Position numbers and translations under genes: made by a program
The notes under the pieces: generated by a model
Database searches by the model: none
Told to the model about the DNA's origin: nothing
Seen by the model: the letters and a program-made list of their open reading frames with translations, nothing else
Assembly (NCBI GenBank): GCA_010093605.1
Contig: MU004184.1
Coordinates: forward strand, 825,897 to 889,896
Direction: 5' to 3'
DNA from: Lophium mytilinum
Taxonomy: Eukaryota > Ascomycota > Dothideomycetes > Mytilinidiales > Mytilinidiaceae
Length of the DNA: 64,000 nt
In this document: one piece after another, positions 20,788-30,999 of the stretch
How the letters are laid out: each line of letters opens with the position of its first letter
Numbering within the stretch: position 1 is the stretch's first letter

Positions 20788-21810
20788 TCACATCCCCTCA
20801 ATCCTCCCTGTCAAATCAACGCACTCCACCTCCTCCTCTTTCTCTCCTCCTACCCTCCTCTCCCTTTCCCAAAATCCCGCCCAAAAACTCTTCAGCGCAC
20901 CCCACCCAACTCCTCTTCTCATCCCTGTCTCATCATCCCAACTCGAATGCAGCCCCACTAACTTCCCCATCCCGATTTCCACCAACGGCGCCCCCGAATG
21001 CCCCCAATACGTCCAACAATCATGCATCAGCGCCCCAATTTCCGTATTATCCTGCTCATCTTGCCCCTCGACATACCCCCTAAAAGCCCCGTAGCTCACA
21101 TGCAACACATCATACCCCGTCGGTACCCCGCCAACATCAGCTTCAAGGTCCTCGCTGCCGGGATGCCCGATACACAACAGCTTCGCTCCCGCTTTCGGCT
21201 CCGCGGGCGCCAGCGCAACGCAGGGGAACGCGCTGCCCGTGTCAAGGGGCGCGGAGGCGGCTACGATCTTGAGAAGGGCGAGATCGCGCTGGTGGTCGTA
21301 GGCGACGCAGCGCGCTTCGACGACCTGGCCCGAGGAGAAGAGCAGCCAGTGCCGCGCGGAGAGGGAGAGCTCGGATGGGTGCTCGGCGACGCAGTGCGCA
21401 CATGTGAGGAGCAGGCCGCTGGGGTGGACGCAGACGGCTGTGCCGCCGGCTTCTTGCGCGAAGACGAGAGTGGCGGCGATGGCGGAGGCGAGACGGTGCT
21501 GGGTAGATTTTGAGAGGAGGAGGGCGCGTTTTTGGCGCAGGAGGGCGAGGGCGCGGGTGGAGAGGCCGGTTGTCGTGGTCGTCAGGGTGGAGAGGAGCGT
21601 GATGGGTGGTGGCGGTATGGGTGTGGGTATAGATGGGAGAATTGAGATTGTAGACGACGCTGGCTGAGACGGGCTTGGTTCTTTGCTCTTGCTTTGCTCA
21701 TCTTGCTCTTTCCGAGAACTTGATCTCGTACGTCGTTGGGTGGGCTCTGGTGCTAAGGTTGAAGAGGTGGATGTGTGTTTTTGTCGACGAGGTGGGGCTT
21801 TAGAGTCCAT
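20788..21810 (-). CDS. trypsin-like serine protease
   Basis: Single exon, 340 aa from the ATG at 21810; the frame is open further upstream but without protein character. Residues 1-60 are disordered and basic (Arg, Ser, Lys). The rest is a chymotrypsin-fold domain with all three catalytic residues visible: His in LLTCAHCVAEH, Asp in YDHQRDLALLKI, and Ser in YWGHSGAPLVEIG. The oxyanion motif is GHSGAP rather than the classical GDSGGP, as in DegP-like and intracellular fungal members. There is no signal peptide, so a cytosolic or nuclear role is likelier than secretion. Substrates are unknown. Confidence 0.85.
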   Translation of the reverse strand: MDSKAPPRRQKHTSTSSTLAPEPTQRRTRSSSRKEQDEQSKSKEPSPSQPASSTISILPSIPTPIPPPPITLLSTLTTTTTGLSTRALALLRQKRALLLSKSTQHRLASAIAATLVFAQEAGGTAVCVHPSGLLLTCAHCVAEHPSELSLSARHWLLFSSGQVVEARCVAYDHQRDLALLKIVAASAPLDTGSAFPCVALAPAEPKAGAKLLCIGHPGSEDLEADVGGVPTGYDVLHVSYGAFRGYVEGQDEQDNTEIGALMHDCWTYWGHSGAPLVEIGMGKLVGLHSSWDDETGMRRGVGWGALKSFWAGFWERERRVGGEKEEEVECVDLTGRIEGM

Positions 21811-22235
21811 TTGCGCTTCAGAATGGTCAGTGTGAACAATGGAATGAGGAGCACATGAGGAATACCTCTTTAGTACGTACCTCTTCGATGTACGTTGCTT
21901 CAGGCAACTGTCAAGTATTGTGCACAGCCCCGATGTAAGCCTCAAAAGTGAGTCATGGATCAGTGTACCAGATAAAACGCGAACGACATGGAAGATCGTG
22001 CAAAACTTCAAGAGCACTTCAAGAGCTCATGTGAGATAGTAATAATGTGACTGAAAAGCGTGTGCTATTGGTGGTAACCCAATTTGGAATGAACTTCTCC
22101 CATGATAGACCCCTCAAAAACGCCATACAACTGGTGCCTGACTATGCATCAAGCGGGTAACGCCTGGTTGAGGTCCTCGCTGGTGCCGTGAACGCCTTGA
22201 TATGCAATCCGCCGGATGTAAAAATGAAAATGAAC
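21811..22235. other. protease promoter and 3' flank of the SAGA subunit gene
   Basis: No coding region supported. The protease frame continues open through part of it (to 22,017), but lacks conserved features. Confidence 0.5.
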
Positions 22236-23518
22236 TCAACCACTTAAACCATTGGACCCGATCTCGCTGAGAGAGCTGTCTTCTTTACTCAGTGTGAGCT
22301 TTAGCTTCTTTCGCGGTGATTCGTCCGCATCGCCATCTCGGTCTCTCTTCCCTTCTCCGCCTGCTTTCGACACCCCAGAGCCACTTTCAGCAGGCCTCGG
22401 CAACCTTTTCGCAGCTATCGCAGCCTCCTTCTCTTGTGACTCCTTGCTAGTCTTTAGCTTAACCTTCAGCGTGCCGTCTTTGCCTCCTCGATCAGCCTTC
22501 TTAACATACGAGCTCTTCTTCTTCTTTTTCTTCTCCGGTGTCTCATTGTCGTCCCCGTCGTCATCATCTCCGCCCCTCTTCACCGGGCTGATCCGTTTAT
22601 CCTTCGCCCCAGCACCGCTCCCCTGTGAAGCCGGCACCGGTGTGCCCATACGGCTTCCTAGAGGAGTATTTCCCATCCCGCTGCCATTCCCATTTTGCCC
22701 AGTCAGCTTTGCCATAGCATTCCTTGAACTCTGACGCCCGTTTATACCCAGACACTTCTCCAGATGTTGTGCGAACCGCGTGATTAGCAAGCTGCGCTTG
22801 CAATTCGGACAGGTATGCCAGGGAATGTAATGTGCAGGTTTACCGCCGGTATTGAGCTTAGGTTCACCGGTCATGTCTGTATCCTGTGATCCTGGCGTGC
22901 CGACCGACTCCTTGTCCGCATTCTTAAGCTGCTGCTTCTGTAGCTCCCGCTCCTTTTTGCTCTTGGCCATGTCTGTGGGAAACAGGTTGCCATACACGTC
23001 GTGACCCGGCCGCTGCACCCACGGATGCAGATTGCAATATTCCTTGGTCAAGTCTGGTGCCTGTGCCCCCTTCCCTGATGCAGGATACTTGAGGCGTGGT
23101 AGCTTGCAGTGCGGGCATATTATCTCGGTGGTTGTTTTAAGCGGGTTGCCCTTAAGATGTACTCGCTGCCCGTCCCAACTGGCGGCATCATTACTAATAG
23201 GAGGAGGCAGCGGCGGTGCGTGTGCGGTTTTGGCGGAGGGCTGCGAATCGAGCTGGGCGACGGCGAGAGATTCGACTTGTGTGGCGGCCGAGGACATGCG
23301 GAGGAGCTTCTCGGAGCGGTGGCAGGACAGGGCAATGCTAGACATGACATCGTAGAGGACATCTTCGAAAATGTGCTTCGTCTATAACCGTCTAGGTCAG
23401 CATCTGGGAGGAGATAGCCAGGGTATTGAACACATACAACTTCATCCAGGGTTGCCGGCGAGATCTGGACGCCAGACTTCAGGAGGTCCTCCAACTCAGC
23501 CGGCCCGTCCTCAAACAT
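22236..23518 (-). CDS. SGF11: SAGA-associated factor 11-like protein
   Basis: Likely subunit of the SAGA histone H2B deubiquitinating module, nuclear. Exons 23438-23518 and 22236-23381 with a 56-nt intron give 408 aa. An N-terminal helix, HIFEDVLYDVMSSIALSCHR, resembles the Sgf11 segment that inserts into the module. The Sgf11 zinc finger is seen as CPNCKRSLLITRFAQHLEKC (C-x2-C-x11-H-x3-C). There is an additional upstream Cys/His cluster, CPHCKLPRLKYP and CNLHPW, not in yeast Sgf11. The C-terminal half is disordered and alternates acidic (DDDDGDDNE) and Lys-rich (KKKKKKSS) runs. Much longer than the 99-aa yeast protein, so a merged Sgf11/Sgf73-like architecture is possible. Confidence 0.75.
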
Positions 23519-24160
23519 CGTGAATGGTGTGCTCGTCCGAATGTGACGTAGGGGGAGGGCTGGAGTAAGGTGAGGCTGCGGTCTTAATCAGTCATGCACG
23601 GGAAACGAGTGTGGGTCCAGTATTCTGTCGAGTCCTCATCTCTCTCCAGGTGTACGGGCCAGGCTAGTAAAACGGGGTTTAAGTGGGAATAAGGCCGCTG
23701 TTTCAGACGCTTGAAATATATAGCCGCCGCCCGCTAGGCTTGCATGGGACTGGACTGGGGAAAGCTTGGCAAATGCGGGAAGATCTGATAAGATAGGGCT
23801 GGTCACTTGTATGGGCAGCGTGGAGAAACTCGACCCGCGAACGAGAGAGGACTTTGTAGGGCTGACCGTGGGGTAATTTACTAGGTTCTGAGTTAGGAGG
23901 TCATGACATTGACATGATCATTGATCGGAGCTCAAAAGCCAGGCTTGCTTCGCATAGGTAAGCGCTGCCCCAACACCAATCCAATCTACGCTTGATTCTG
24001 GAGTAAGTGGATATTTCAGGGCTACAGAGAAGTGGTTAGAGAATGAAGAAGAGCCAGCAGATGGAGCATTGTCGAATTGAACATGTGGTATTTATGAATT
24101 ACGAAAAAGTCCGACAGGAAAGGTTGTCCCAGATCAAACAAGGGTATTTCCTGAAGCCTT
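23519..24160. other. intergenic, no supported gene
   Basis: Promoter of the SGF11-like gene and 3' flank of the next gene. Nothing recognised. Confidence 0.5.
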
Positions 24161-25999
24161 CTACTTCTTCAGAGCAGCGTCCGCATCTTTTGCATAGCTC
24201 TTACACCAGCTCACCCACTCGCTAGCTGCCTTTTTCATTATCCGCCTCAGGTCTTCCTTCGCCTCCCGTACCTGCCACGCCTCATCCTGCTCAGGAGTGA
24301 GATGCTCAATCAAGCCCTTCGAGTCCTCCAAATCGAGTTCGTGGCCCTCCCTCTTCTTCGGTTGCCATCCGATAGCTTCTAGCACAGCCCACTCATTCAC
24401 GTCTCCAATCCTCGCATCCAGCTGAGGAAACATGGAGAATTCGCGTTCCAGACACATCATCTCGAGATACCTGCTCATGACCTCAATCTGTGTGTTCGCT
24501 TGCATGGACAACTGGATCCCCTTGTTCTTTCCCTTCACGTTGTGCTCAGCGCCGAATTCGTGCTCATGGTTTCCACAGGTGCATCCTTTAATTTCTGGCT
24601 TCTCCTCTGCAGCCTTCAATCCTTTCGTCATCTGTTTGCTCGTTTTGGCCCCGCGGATCGAAGAATGCGCCCACACAGCGGATACCTCCATCAAGCCGCC
24701 AAAGGTCAAGATAAGTGATAGGTCAACAGCAGCGGCGAAAGGGAGAAGGGACGAAGCGAGAACGGCATCACGTTGCGACTTGGTTCGTGTGCGAAGGAGT
24801 GACTCGACAAATTCGGCGCGGATTTGTTCGGGGTCTAGGGGTAGAGATGGTGGATATATGAGAGTTAAATCTTCTAGTGCTTTTGGTTTAGGCTCAGTCA
24901 CTGTCGTTTTTGAGCGTTTCGGAGCGTTTGGGTTGAAATCGACCCCTGCCCCCATGACAGATAGAGCGCTCGGCAATGAGCTGGGCGACTCTGAAGTTTG
25001 CGAGGCATCTGGTGTCGGTGGTGGAGATTCCGGGACAGAAGATTCGATCGCTCCTACTGAGACCCGGTCAAGAAACTCCAGATTCGATGTCTTCGTCATT
25101 GAAACACCCTTTCCGATGGCTCGAGTTGTCTTAGCCTTGAAGCCTTTCCAGGTAGCTCCGGACGCGTTGCTCATAGTTGCTTTACGTACGTCTTCCTGCC
25201 ACGTCCTTTGCGTCTTGTGCCATTTGCTCTCCTTCTCGCCCGGTGCTGGCTTCGACAGCGGAGGAGTTGGTGGCGTGTAGACTAAGAATCGGTTTGGTAC
25301 TTGGGCTGGATCTACACCTTGGAGCCTGGGTTTTGGGAATGGGACGAGATACGCTATGAGCTTCCCGGCCTCCCGGATGTGGTGGAGCGGTTCATGCGAG
25401 CCGATCATCTTGATACTGGGGAGGCTGGAAGCAGAATCAGTGCGCTCCGTAGGCGGAGGCATGATGTCGAAACCAGCTTCACGGGCTTTAGCGGATTGCG
25501 CTGGGCCCATGTACTCAGGAGAAATGACAGGTTGAGAACTAGTGCTTGAACGGCCATGAGGAAGGGACGGTCGAGCTGACGCTGGGCTTTCTTGACTACT
25601 TCTCAGAGCACTCTGTTGAGAGCTTATGTGTGAGACGGGTCGGTTGGGGTTGCGTGGAGGAGGCACCGGTGCCTCGAAGTCTTCGTGGGGAGACATAACT
25701 AACTGAGGGCTGTTTTCACAGCTATACTCTATAGGCGCAATCTGAGGGGCTCCTGCTGATGGATCCTCGTAAGGTGGGGGAGGTTCGTCATCGCGGACAT
25801 TTTCGGTAGCGCATTGAACAGAGAGACGTTCCATAGGGTCTTGACGAGACATATGACTTGGCGTTGCTTGAATTGATGATGTTTGACCTTGCTCCAATGG
25901 ATTCTCGTCGTGTTGCGAGAACTGATCGTCCCCTTGTAGCTCTGACATGGCCGATGACCCCGACCGGTACACTGGTGAGAGTACCTCTGTGGAAGACAT
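24161..25999 (-). CDS. large Pro/Ser-rich fungal protein, unknown
   Basis: Single exon, 612 aa from the ATG at 25999. The frame is open 51 codons further up, but the extension lacks protein character. The first ~230 residues are disordered and Pro/Ser-rich (EPPPPYEDPSAG resembles a WW-binding PPxY motif). The C-terminal half is ordered: NRFLVYTPPTPPL, WKGFKAKTTRAIGKGVSMTK, a hydrophobic stretch LASSLLPFAAAVDLSLILTF, a Cys/His run (KGCTCGNHEHEFG), and a helical end with GWQPKKREGHELDLEDSKG. I do not recognise the family. The hydrophobic stretch could be membrane-embedded. No signal peptide. Confidence 0.8.
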   Translation of the reverse strand: MSSTEVLSPVYRSGSSAMSELQGDDQFSQHDENPLEQGQTSSIQATPSHMSRQDPMERLSVQCATENVRDDEPPPPYEDPSAGAPQIAPIEYSCENSPQLVMSPHEDFEAPVPPPRNPNRPVSHISSQQSALRSSQESPASARPSLPHGRSSTSSQPVISPEYMGPAQSAKAREAGFDIMPPPTERTDSASSLPSIKMIGSHEPLHHIREAGKLIAYLVPFPKPRLQGVDPAQVPNRFLVYTPPTPPLSKPAPGEKESKWHKTQRTWQEDVRKATMSNASGATWKGFKAKTTRAIGKGVSMTKTSNLEFLDRVSVGAIESSVPESPPPTPDASQTSESPSSLPSALSVMGAGVDFNPNAPKRSKTTVTEPKPKALEDLTLIYPPSLPLDPEQIRAEFVESLLRTRTKSQRDAVLASSLLPFAAAVDLSLILTFGGLMEVSAVWAHSSIRGAKTSKQMTKGLKAAEEKPEIKGCTCGNHEHEFGAEHNVKGKNKGIQLSMQANTQIEVMSRYLEMMCLEREFSMFPQLDARIGDVNEWAVLEAIGWQPKKREGHELDLEDSKGLIEHLTPEQDEAWQVREAKEDLRRIMKKAASEWVSWCKSYAKDADAALKK

Positions 26000-26913
26000 G
26001 GCAAGATGTATGTACCTGATGATGTCTTGATGGAGATGGAAGCGCGAAGACTCTAGCTGACTAGAGATAGCACTGGTGGTGCTTATGTATCCCCAGGCAT
26101 CAACTTCAAACGTCCCCGCAGGTGCCGCGACTCGGGCGTATGCGTGCTGCAAGGATGACGAGTCTTCGCAACTGCGGCCGTATCAGGGATGCTGTAGTGT
26201 AGCCCTATTGGTGTATGCAGCCAGTCAGGAGAGGGAGCCAGGTGGGCAGTGCATCGCGTCTGGCTTCGGCCGCAACGGCCGTAATTCCTCCTCATCACGC
26301 TACTGACTGATCGACAGCGTTCAAGAAGGCTTAACTCCTACGTCTCACTACATAGCTATGTACTTAACTTCTCGAAAGCCAGTCAGGTTACCGGCGCAAA
26401 CTTCTTTCGCAACGAGTGGTTGTTCTTATTGATTAGTATCAGAGTCAATCATGATCAGAAGTCTTCTAGCTGCCAGCCCGCATCTCTACCTCAATGCTGG
26501 GACGCGACCAAACCCCAAGGCTATGTACACTTGATGTAGATCCCAATCCCAGTGCTAACTCAAAATGACTCCACTTCCGAGCCTGGAGAAATTTATATCA
26601 GCACGTGATATCCACTTGTCAAGAAATCATAAGCGTTCGCTGAATACTCATGATGGTAGGTGCACGAAGTACGAAAGTTAGAATACTCTCTTCGATCCTG
26701 ACCAGTAAATCCATAACATCAGTAGTCATACCTCAGTATCTTCAAACCGCCCAAAACGTAATGATCAAGACATACTCCGAGAGGTGCCCTAATAAGCACA
26801 TAAATGCAGAAACATTAGCCAAATCCTTATATAACGCCCCAATCACCAATATTATAAATCCACAGACATTAGGGTATCAGAGTCTACATCACAGCTCCCT
26901 CCTCCCATCTCGG
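26000..26913. other. intergenic, no supported gene
   Basis: 5' flank of the gene at 25999 and 3' flank of the astacin gene. AT-rich toward 26,700-26,880. No gene, repeat or motif recognised. Confidence 0.5.
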
Positions 26914-28412
26914 TTAATAACACATCGGCTCCTCAACCACCTCCGTACACCCATCCTTCCCAAGCTGAAACGCATCACAAAGCTGATTACACGCCACGCC
27001 CGGCTTCACAAACACTCTTCCCTCCTGTCCCACCCACGGCAGCCTCACCTGCACGTTGTTATCCTTCGGATCGGTCCAGTCGGCCCTGAAACCGTGCCTG
27101 CACGCACACAAATGCTCTCCAGCCCCCCCGCTCGCCGCGCCAGTGAGCGAGATGCACGACGTGCTGATATCGCAGCCGTTCGCGCCGGGCGTGGGGTCGC
27201 AGGTCTGGAGTGGGCAGGTAGGCGTCTCGATCTTGCAGTTAGCCGAGCAGCCGTCGCCGTCGATGTTGTTCCCATCATCGCATTCCTCGCCGTTGTTGGG
27301 GGAGAGGATCCCGTCGCCGCAAACGCCCCTGCAGTCTTCCCAGTAGATGTCGCAGATGCGGCGGGCGTCGGTCAGCGTGGGGAGGTTGTGCCACTGCGGG
27401 GACGGGACGCCAGACTTTGGCATAAGCGTAGGTAGGCCATTCTTGCTGAACTCGTACATGGAATAGTGCATAATGGAGAGGACGTCGTAGGCCCCGGCCC
27501 AGTCGGCTTCGGTGACGGAGTTGATGCGGAAGTTGCAACCTAGGCCCTGGCATGAGGCTGAAGTTCGTCGAAGCTTCGAGTCCGGACCCACAGATCAAGT
27601 CAGGGGTGATAACTTTGAGGAGTACCACTGGCACTGGTAGCTGCACCAGTCCGGTCGGGATGAGTACAAGTACAGTCTGGAACTACATCAAGCTGGACGA
27701 CTGTGGTCCTGGTGGCTACGCGCACGAGATCGGTCATAGTAGGTCCCAACCCTCATCATCTCCTAAGCCACGCATACTGACTCATCCCCAGCGCTCGGCC
27801 TCATCCACGAACAACAACGTCCCGACCGGGATTCCTACATGGACCTCCACTGCGAAAACGTCTCCGACGACGACAACGGCGTCAAAGCAGTATGTGGCGG
27901 AACGGTAGTCTGTCCGTCCACCTCTCTACACCCTCAGTCCAATCGGCAATCCGAAAGTCTTTTGAGGCTTGGGATTCCCACTTGTAGTAGATGACGCCAC
28001 CCGGCCATTTGTTGCCTGAGTATGGGAAGATCGAGATCGAGCGTTTGTGTATGCTACCAGCGTGGGGATCTTCGACTGCACGCTTGTTGTGGCCGCCTAC
28101 GGCCCAAGATAGAAGCTCGGCCTCTGACCCAAATATGACGTCTCCGTCGACGATTGCAATGCCATCTTCAACGTAGTAAGACAGGCGCTGCGTCACTGGG
28201 GGGATGGTGAAGTTATTGCTGGAGTCGTTGAAGGCAAGAATGCCAGGGGAAAGCTCGATGTTGATTGTGGAGACGTTGTGGATGGGCTGGTAAATAAAGG
28301 TTGAGTTCGTCAAGTTTTGAGCCACCACAGACGAAATCAAGGGTAAGGCCGAAAGCAACGCAACGGAAAGAGAAAACATACTAAGCACGGCTAGAGAGAT
28401 TATACTATGCAA
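26914..28412 (-). pseudogene. secreted astacin-like metalloprotease split by an internal inversion
   Basis: Zinc endopeptidase of the M12A family, in three blocks. Block 1 (27918-28412, minus) has a signal peptide (MHSIISLAVLSMFSLSVALL), a propeptide ending in a KR site, and the domain start KWPGGVIYYKWE. Block 2 (27552-27917) lies on the plus strand and holds the catalytic zinc motif HEIGHTLGLIHE, split by a 53-nt intron (27739-27791). Block 3 (26914-27551, minus) has the Met-turn SIMHYSMYE and a Cys-rich tail with a DUF4215-type repeat (NGEECDDGNNIDGDGCSANC). As it stands, the gene cannot encode the active site. With block 2 in the other orientation, frame phases match at both joints and the family order is complete (481 aa). 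This may be a real inversion or an assembly error. Confidence 0.85.
27552..27917 (+). other. inverted 366-bp segment of the astacin gene
   Basis: Plus-strand reading gives LKFVEASSPDPQIKSGVITL, then the zinc motif and RPDRDSYMDLHCENV, all parts of an astacin domain whose flanks read on the minus strand. The splice sites inside it (GTAGGT donor, CCCCAG acceptor) also work only on the plus strand. I see no long inverted repeats at the ends. Confidence 0.85.
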
Positions 28413-29186
28413 GCGGAAATAATTGGAATCGATGACTGTGGAGGTCTGCTAGGAGCCTCCTTATACTATTGATCCAAACACCGCTCCTCTGGAGATCTCC
28501 GTCTAGTGGAGGCATATGGAGAGATGGCTGAGCAGGCGCAGCCCGACTCGTGACTTTGATGCATTTGTTTCGGGTCATTGTGGTTGCCCAGCAAGCTCCA
28601 AGAGCGTCGAAGCCTCCACAGAGCCGGTTAAATTCAGAGGAAAGGTTTGAGGGGAACGAGAAGGCAGCAGAGCTCAGGCAGCGCAGCCTATCACACAGCG
28701 CCTGTATTCTCTTCAGCCACCTCTGAACGACTTGGCAGTAAAGCGATTCGGCAAATAGAATTAGAGTTGATAGCCAAGAAAAGCCGGCAGACTGCTTGAA
28801 AGAGAAACCGCGCTAAACTTAGAAAAGTGGCTGAATAGAGTATCGATGAGAGGTTCCAAAAAGCTTCAGCCTCTCCACACAGCGTGACACTTCACGAAAG
28901 CTGAACCACCTTTCTTGCACACGGCCTGGATGGCTACCTTAGCCTCGTACGATAGCCTGTTGCGCGTTTATTTAGTCGACGCCTGCTCGGAAAGAAAGAC
29001 ATGCGGCTGAGGTATATCTGCTTGCAGCTGCTGACTGCAAGCACCGAGAATCGTTTACTTACTCATATTACGACGGAGGAAACCCAGGACTTGAGGTTCC
29101 ATGATTTGCTCGCCTCCGTTGTCATACTAGGACTTACGAATTATCCTTACGTGTTTGATGCTTTCAGGTTTGATATCGCAGTCAAG
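28413..29186. other. divergent promoter region
   Basis: Lies between the astacin gene (-) and the MARVEL gene (+). The MARVEL frame is open back to 29001, but the upstream part lacks family character. Nothing else seen. Confidence 0.5.
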
Positions 29187-30027
29187 ATGCATGCAGGCTC
29201 TCGAAACCAGCCCACATCTTATCTAAAGTTAGCCTTCTATGGCATCCGCTTCTGTCAGCTGCTAGCATCGGTGATTGTTGCAGCGGAGATGTTCTACTTC
29301 GTTTGGCAAATCGAGCACGGTGGTCATCGAGTCCCCTGGATGTTCTTCTTTGTAAGTGAAACTCTCTAGCCTTTAATCTCTGCCAGGGCTCCTTTTTTTC
29401 CTTTCGAAGAACCTAACAATGGCTTAGCTTCATGGGGCCTCGCTCATCACCACTACAACGCTTGTTCTGAACCATACTATACTGCTGTCACAAGCTTTCG
29501 GCGGTATTCAACGGAGCTATTAACCTTGTTGCAAGTGCTCTATGGATAGCAGGTTTCGGACTGCTGGCGGATGCAATGAATGAGACGATTCTCGATGCAT
29601 GCACCCATGCGCTGTGGGGAAATAGTACAGGGATCAACATCTGTAGGCTATACAAGTTGTTGTTCGCGGCGAGTCTCTTTGGGGTGTAAGTAGTCCGTAC
29701 CCATCCGTACAACAAGAGCGACAGATCCATCGGATGCACCAAAGTAACCCTGAAAACTGACTAGCAGGCAGGTTGAGCACCATCTCGGCATTTACGTTGG
29801 ACGTTGTGGTTTACATGCGCGTCCGGCCTGGTGCAAAGCACTCCAAGGCCCAGCCTCTTTTGGAAAATGCTGGTGATACATTGTACCAAGCAGGCTATGA
29901 CGGCCCCTACGATCCCCACAACGTGAAAACAAAGTCTCCGATGGACCGTACTTCTGCATCGGCGTCTCGCTTGCCAGTGTTCGACACGTACACGCATGGC
30001 AGGAAGAGATCTCAGCACGGAGTATAG
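29187..30027 (+). CDS. MARVEL-type four-pass membrane protein
   Basis: Exons 29187-29351, 29428-29685 and 29772-30027, with introns bearing GTAAGT donors. Four hydrophobic segments in MARVEL order are seen: FYGIRFCQLLASVIVAAEMF; VPWMFFFLHGASLITTTTLV; FNGAINLVASALWIAGFGLL; LFGVLSTISAFTLDVVVYM. A polar cytosolic tail follows. Segments 2 and 3 lie in different frames within the middle exon, and its length (258 nt) does not fit both splice phases. Either one base is extra or missing near 29,495-29,510, or a further 46-nt intron (29503-29548) is used, which would delete most of segment 3. I favour the indel. Fungal MARVEL proteins sit in plasma membrane or endosomes; the specific role is unknown. 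Confidence 0.7.
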
Positions 30028-30999
30028 GTCTATAGCGATTCGTAGGGGGATCAGGCCCAAAGGAGTTCGCTTCGGGCGGGCGGGCTGAAACGGCTAGCGG
30101 TGAAATGGGCTTCAAGAAGCTTAGCAGGTGACGATGATTCAGGCTTTCGATGCTGGAGAGTCCTGGAAGGTGGAGAGGCATTTTCGGATTGGTGGTTGCT
30201 GGACGCGGGATGAGGGGTTCAGATCCATGGCGGCGGGAGGCTCTCTTTGATGATCTAGTTTTACGTTGTAATTCCTAGGGCGTACCAAATGAGGAAGCTC
30301 AAAAGCGCGCAATGCACTCGTGCCAGCGGTGACCGGCAGGCAAAGGGGCTCCGGGGCTGAGGCCGTCTCAGGGCCACAGCGGGAGCGCCCCAGGCTTGCC
30401 AGTGAGATCGATTGAATGGATGGAACGCAGACGGCGATGCGGTGCCTTATCATCAATGCCATGTGCGCCGCCGCAAGCCACTCGATAGTGGCTCTACTAC
30501 AGTCTGACTCGCGTTCGGATAGCGATCTTGAGAAGAGAAGGGTAGCTGGTAGGTGACTCGTCGCTGGCGGCTGGTGAACGGGAACTAAATAGGGCGCTGG
30601 TACTGCACCCACGTAGAGGAGACGGCGATGTCACGATGCGCAAGGAGGATGGTGAAGATGTAGGCAGAACGGACTGACTCGCTGTGACGGACTGGCCGAG
30701 AAACCCCACGCTGGCTGCAACGTGCAAGAGTGTATCGGCCCTTGCGGCTGGCTAGGCCTGGCAACAACGTCAATCCCAGCGCGGCGGATTGCTCGAGCCC
30801 CGTTTTTTGTCCCGTTCCCCGGGCCCTGTTCGAGCTACTCCCGAAATATGCCTAGATCGCCTCTCCACATTAGAAGAAGCAGCCTCAACCCGCTTCAACA
30901 CCATGATGCAAACATTCCACCACACCCCAACCCAAGCCTCTGCTGCCCCCCAGCGCCGTCTCTGAATAAGTCCAGCCGTCCGCTCTCCCTCTGGCCTAC
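30028..30999. other. promoter region of the Zn2Cys6 factor
   Basis: Several overlapping frames on both strands have low-complexity composition and no motif. The part after 30,840 is probably the transcript leader. Confidence 0.5.

Noticed and set aside
20576-21513. Plus-strand frames opposite the protease
   Set aside because: The minus strand carries the full catalytic triad; these are shadows.
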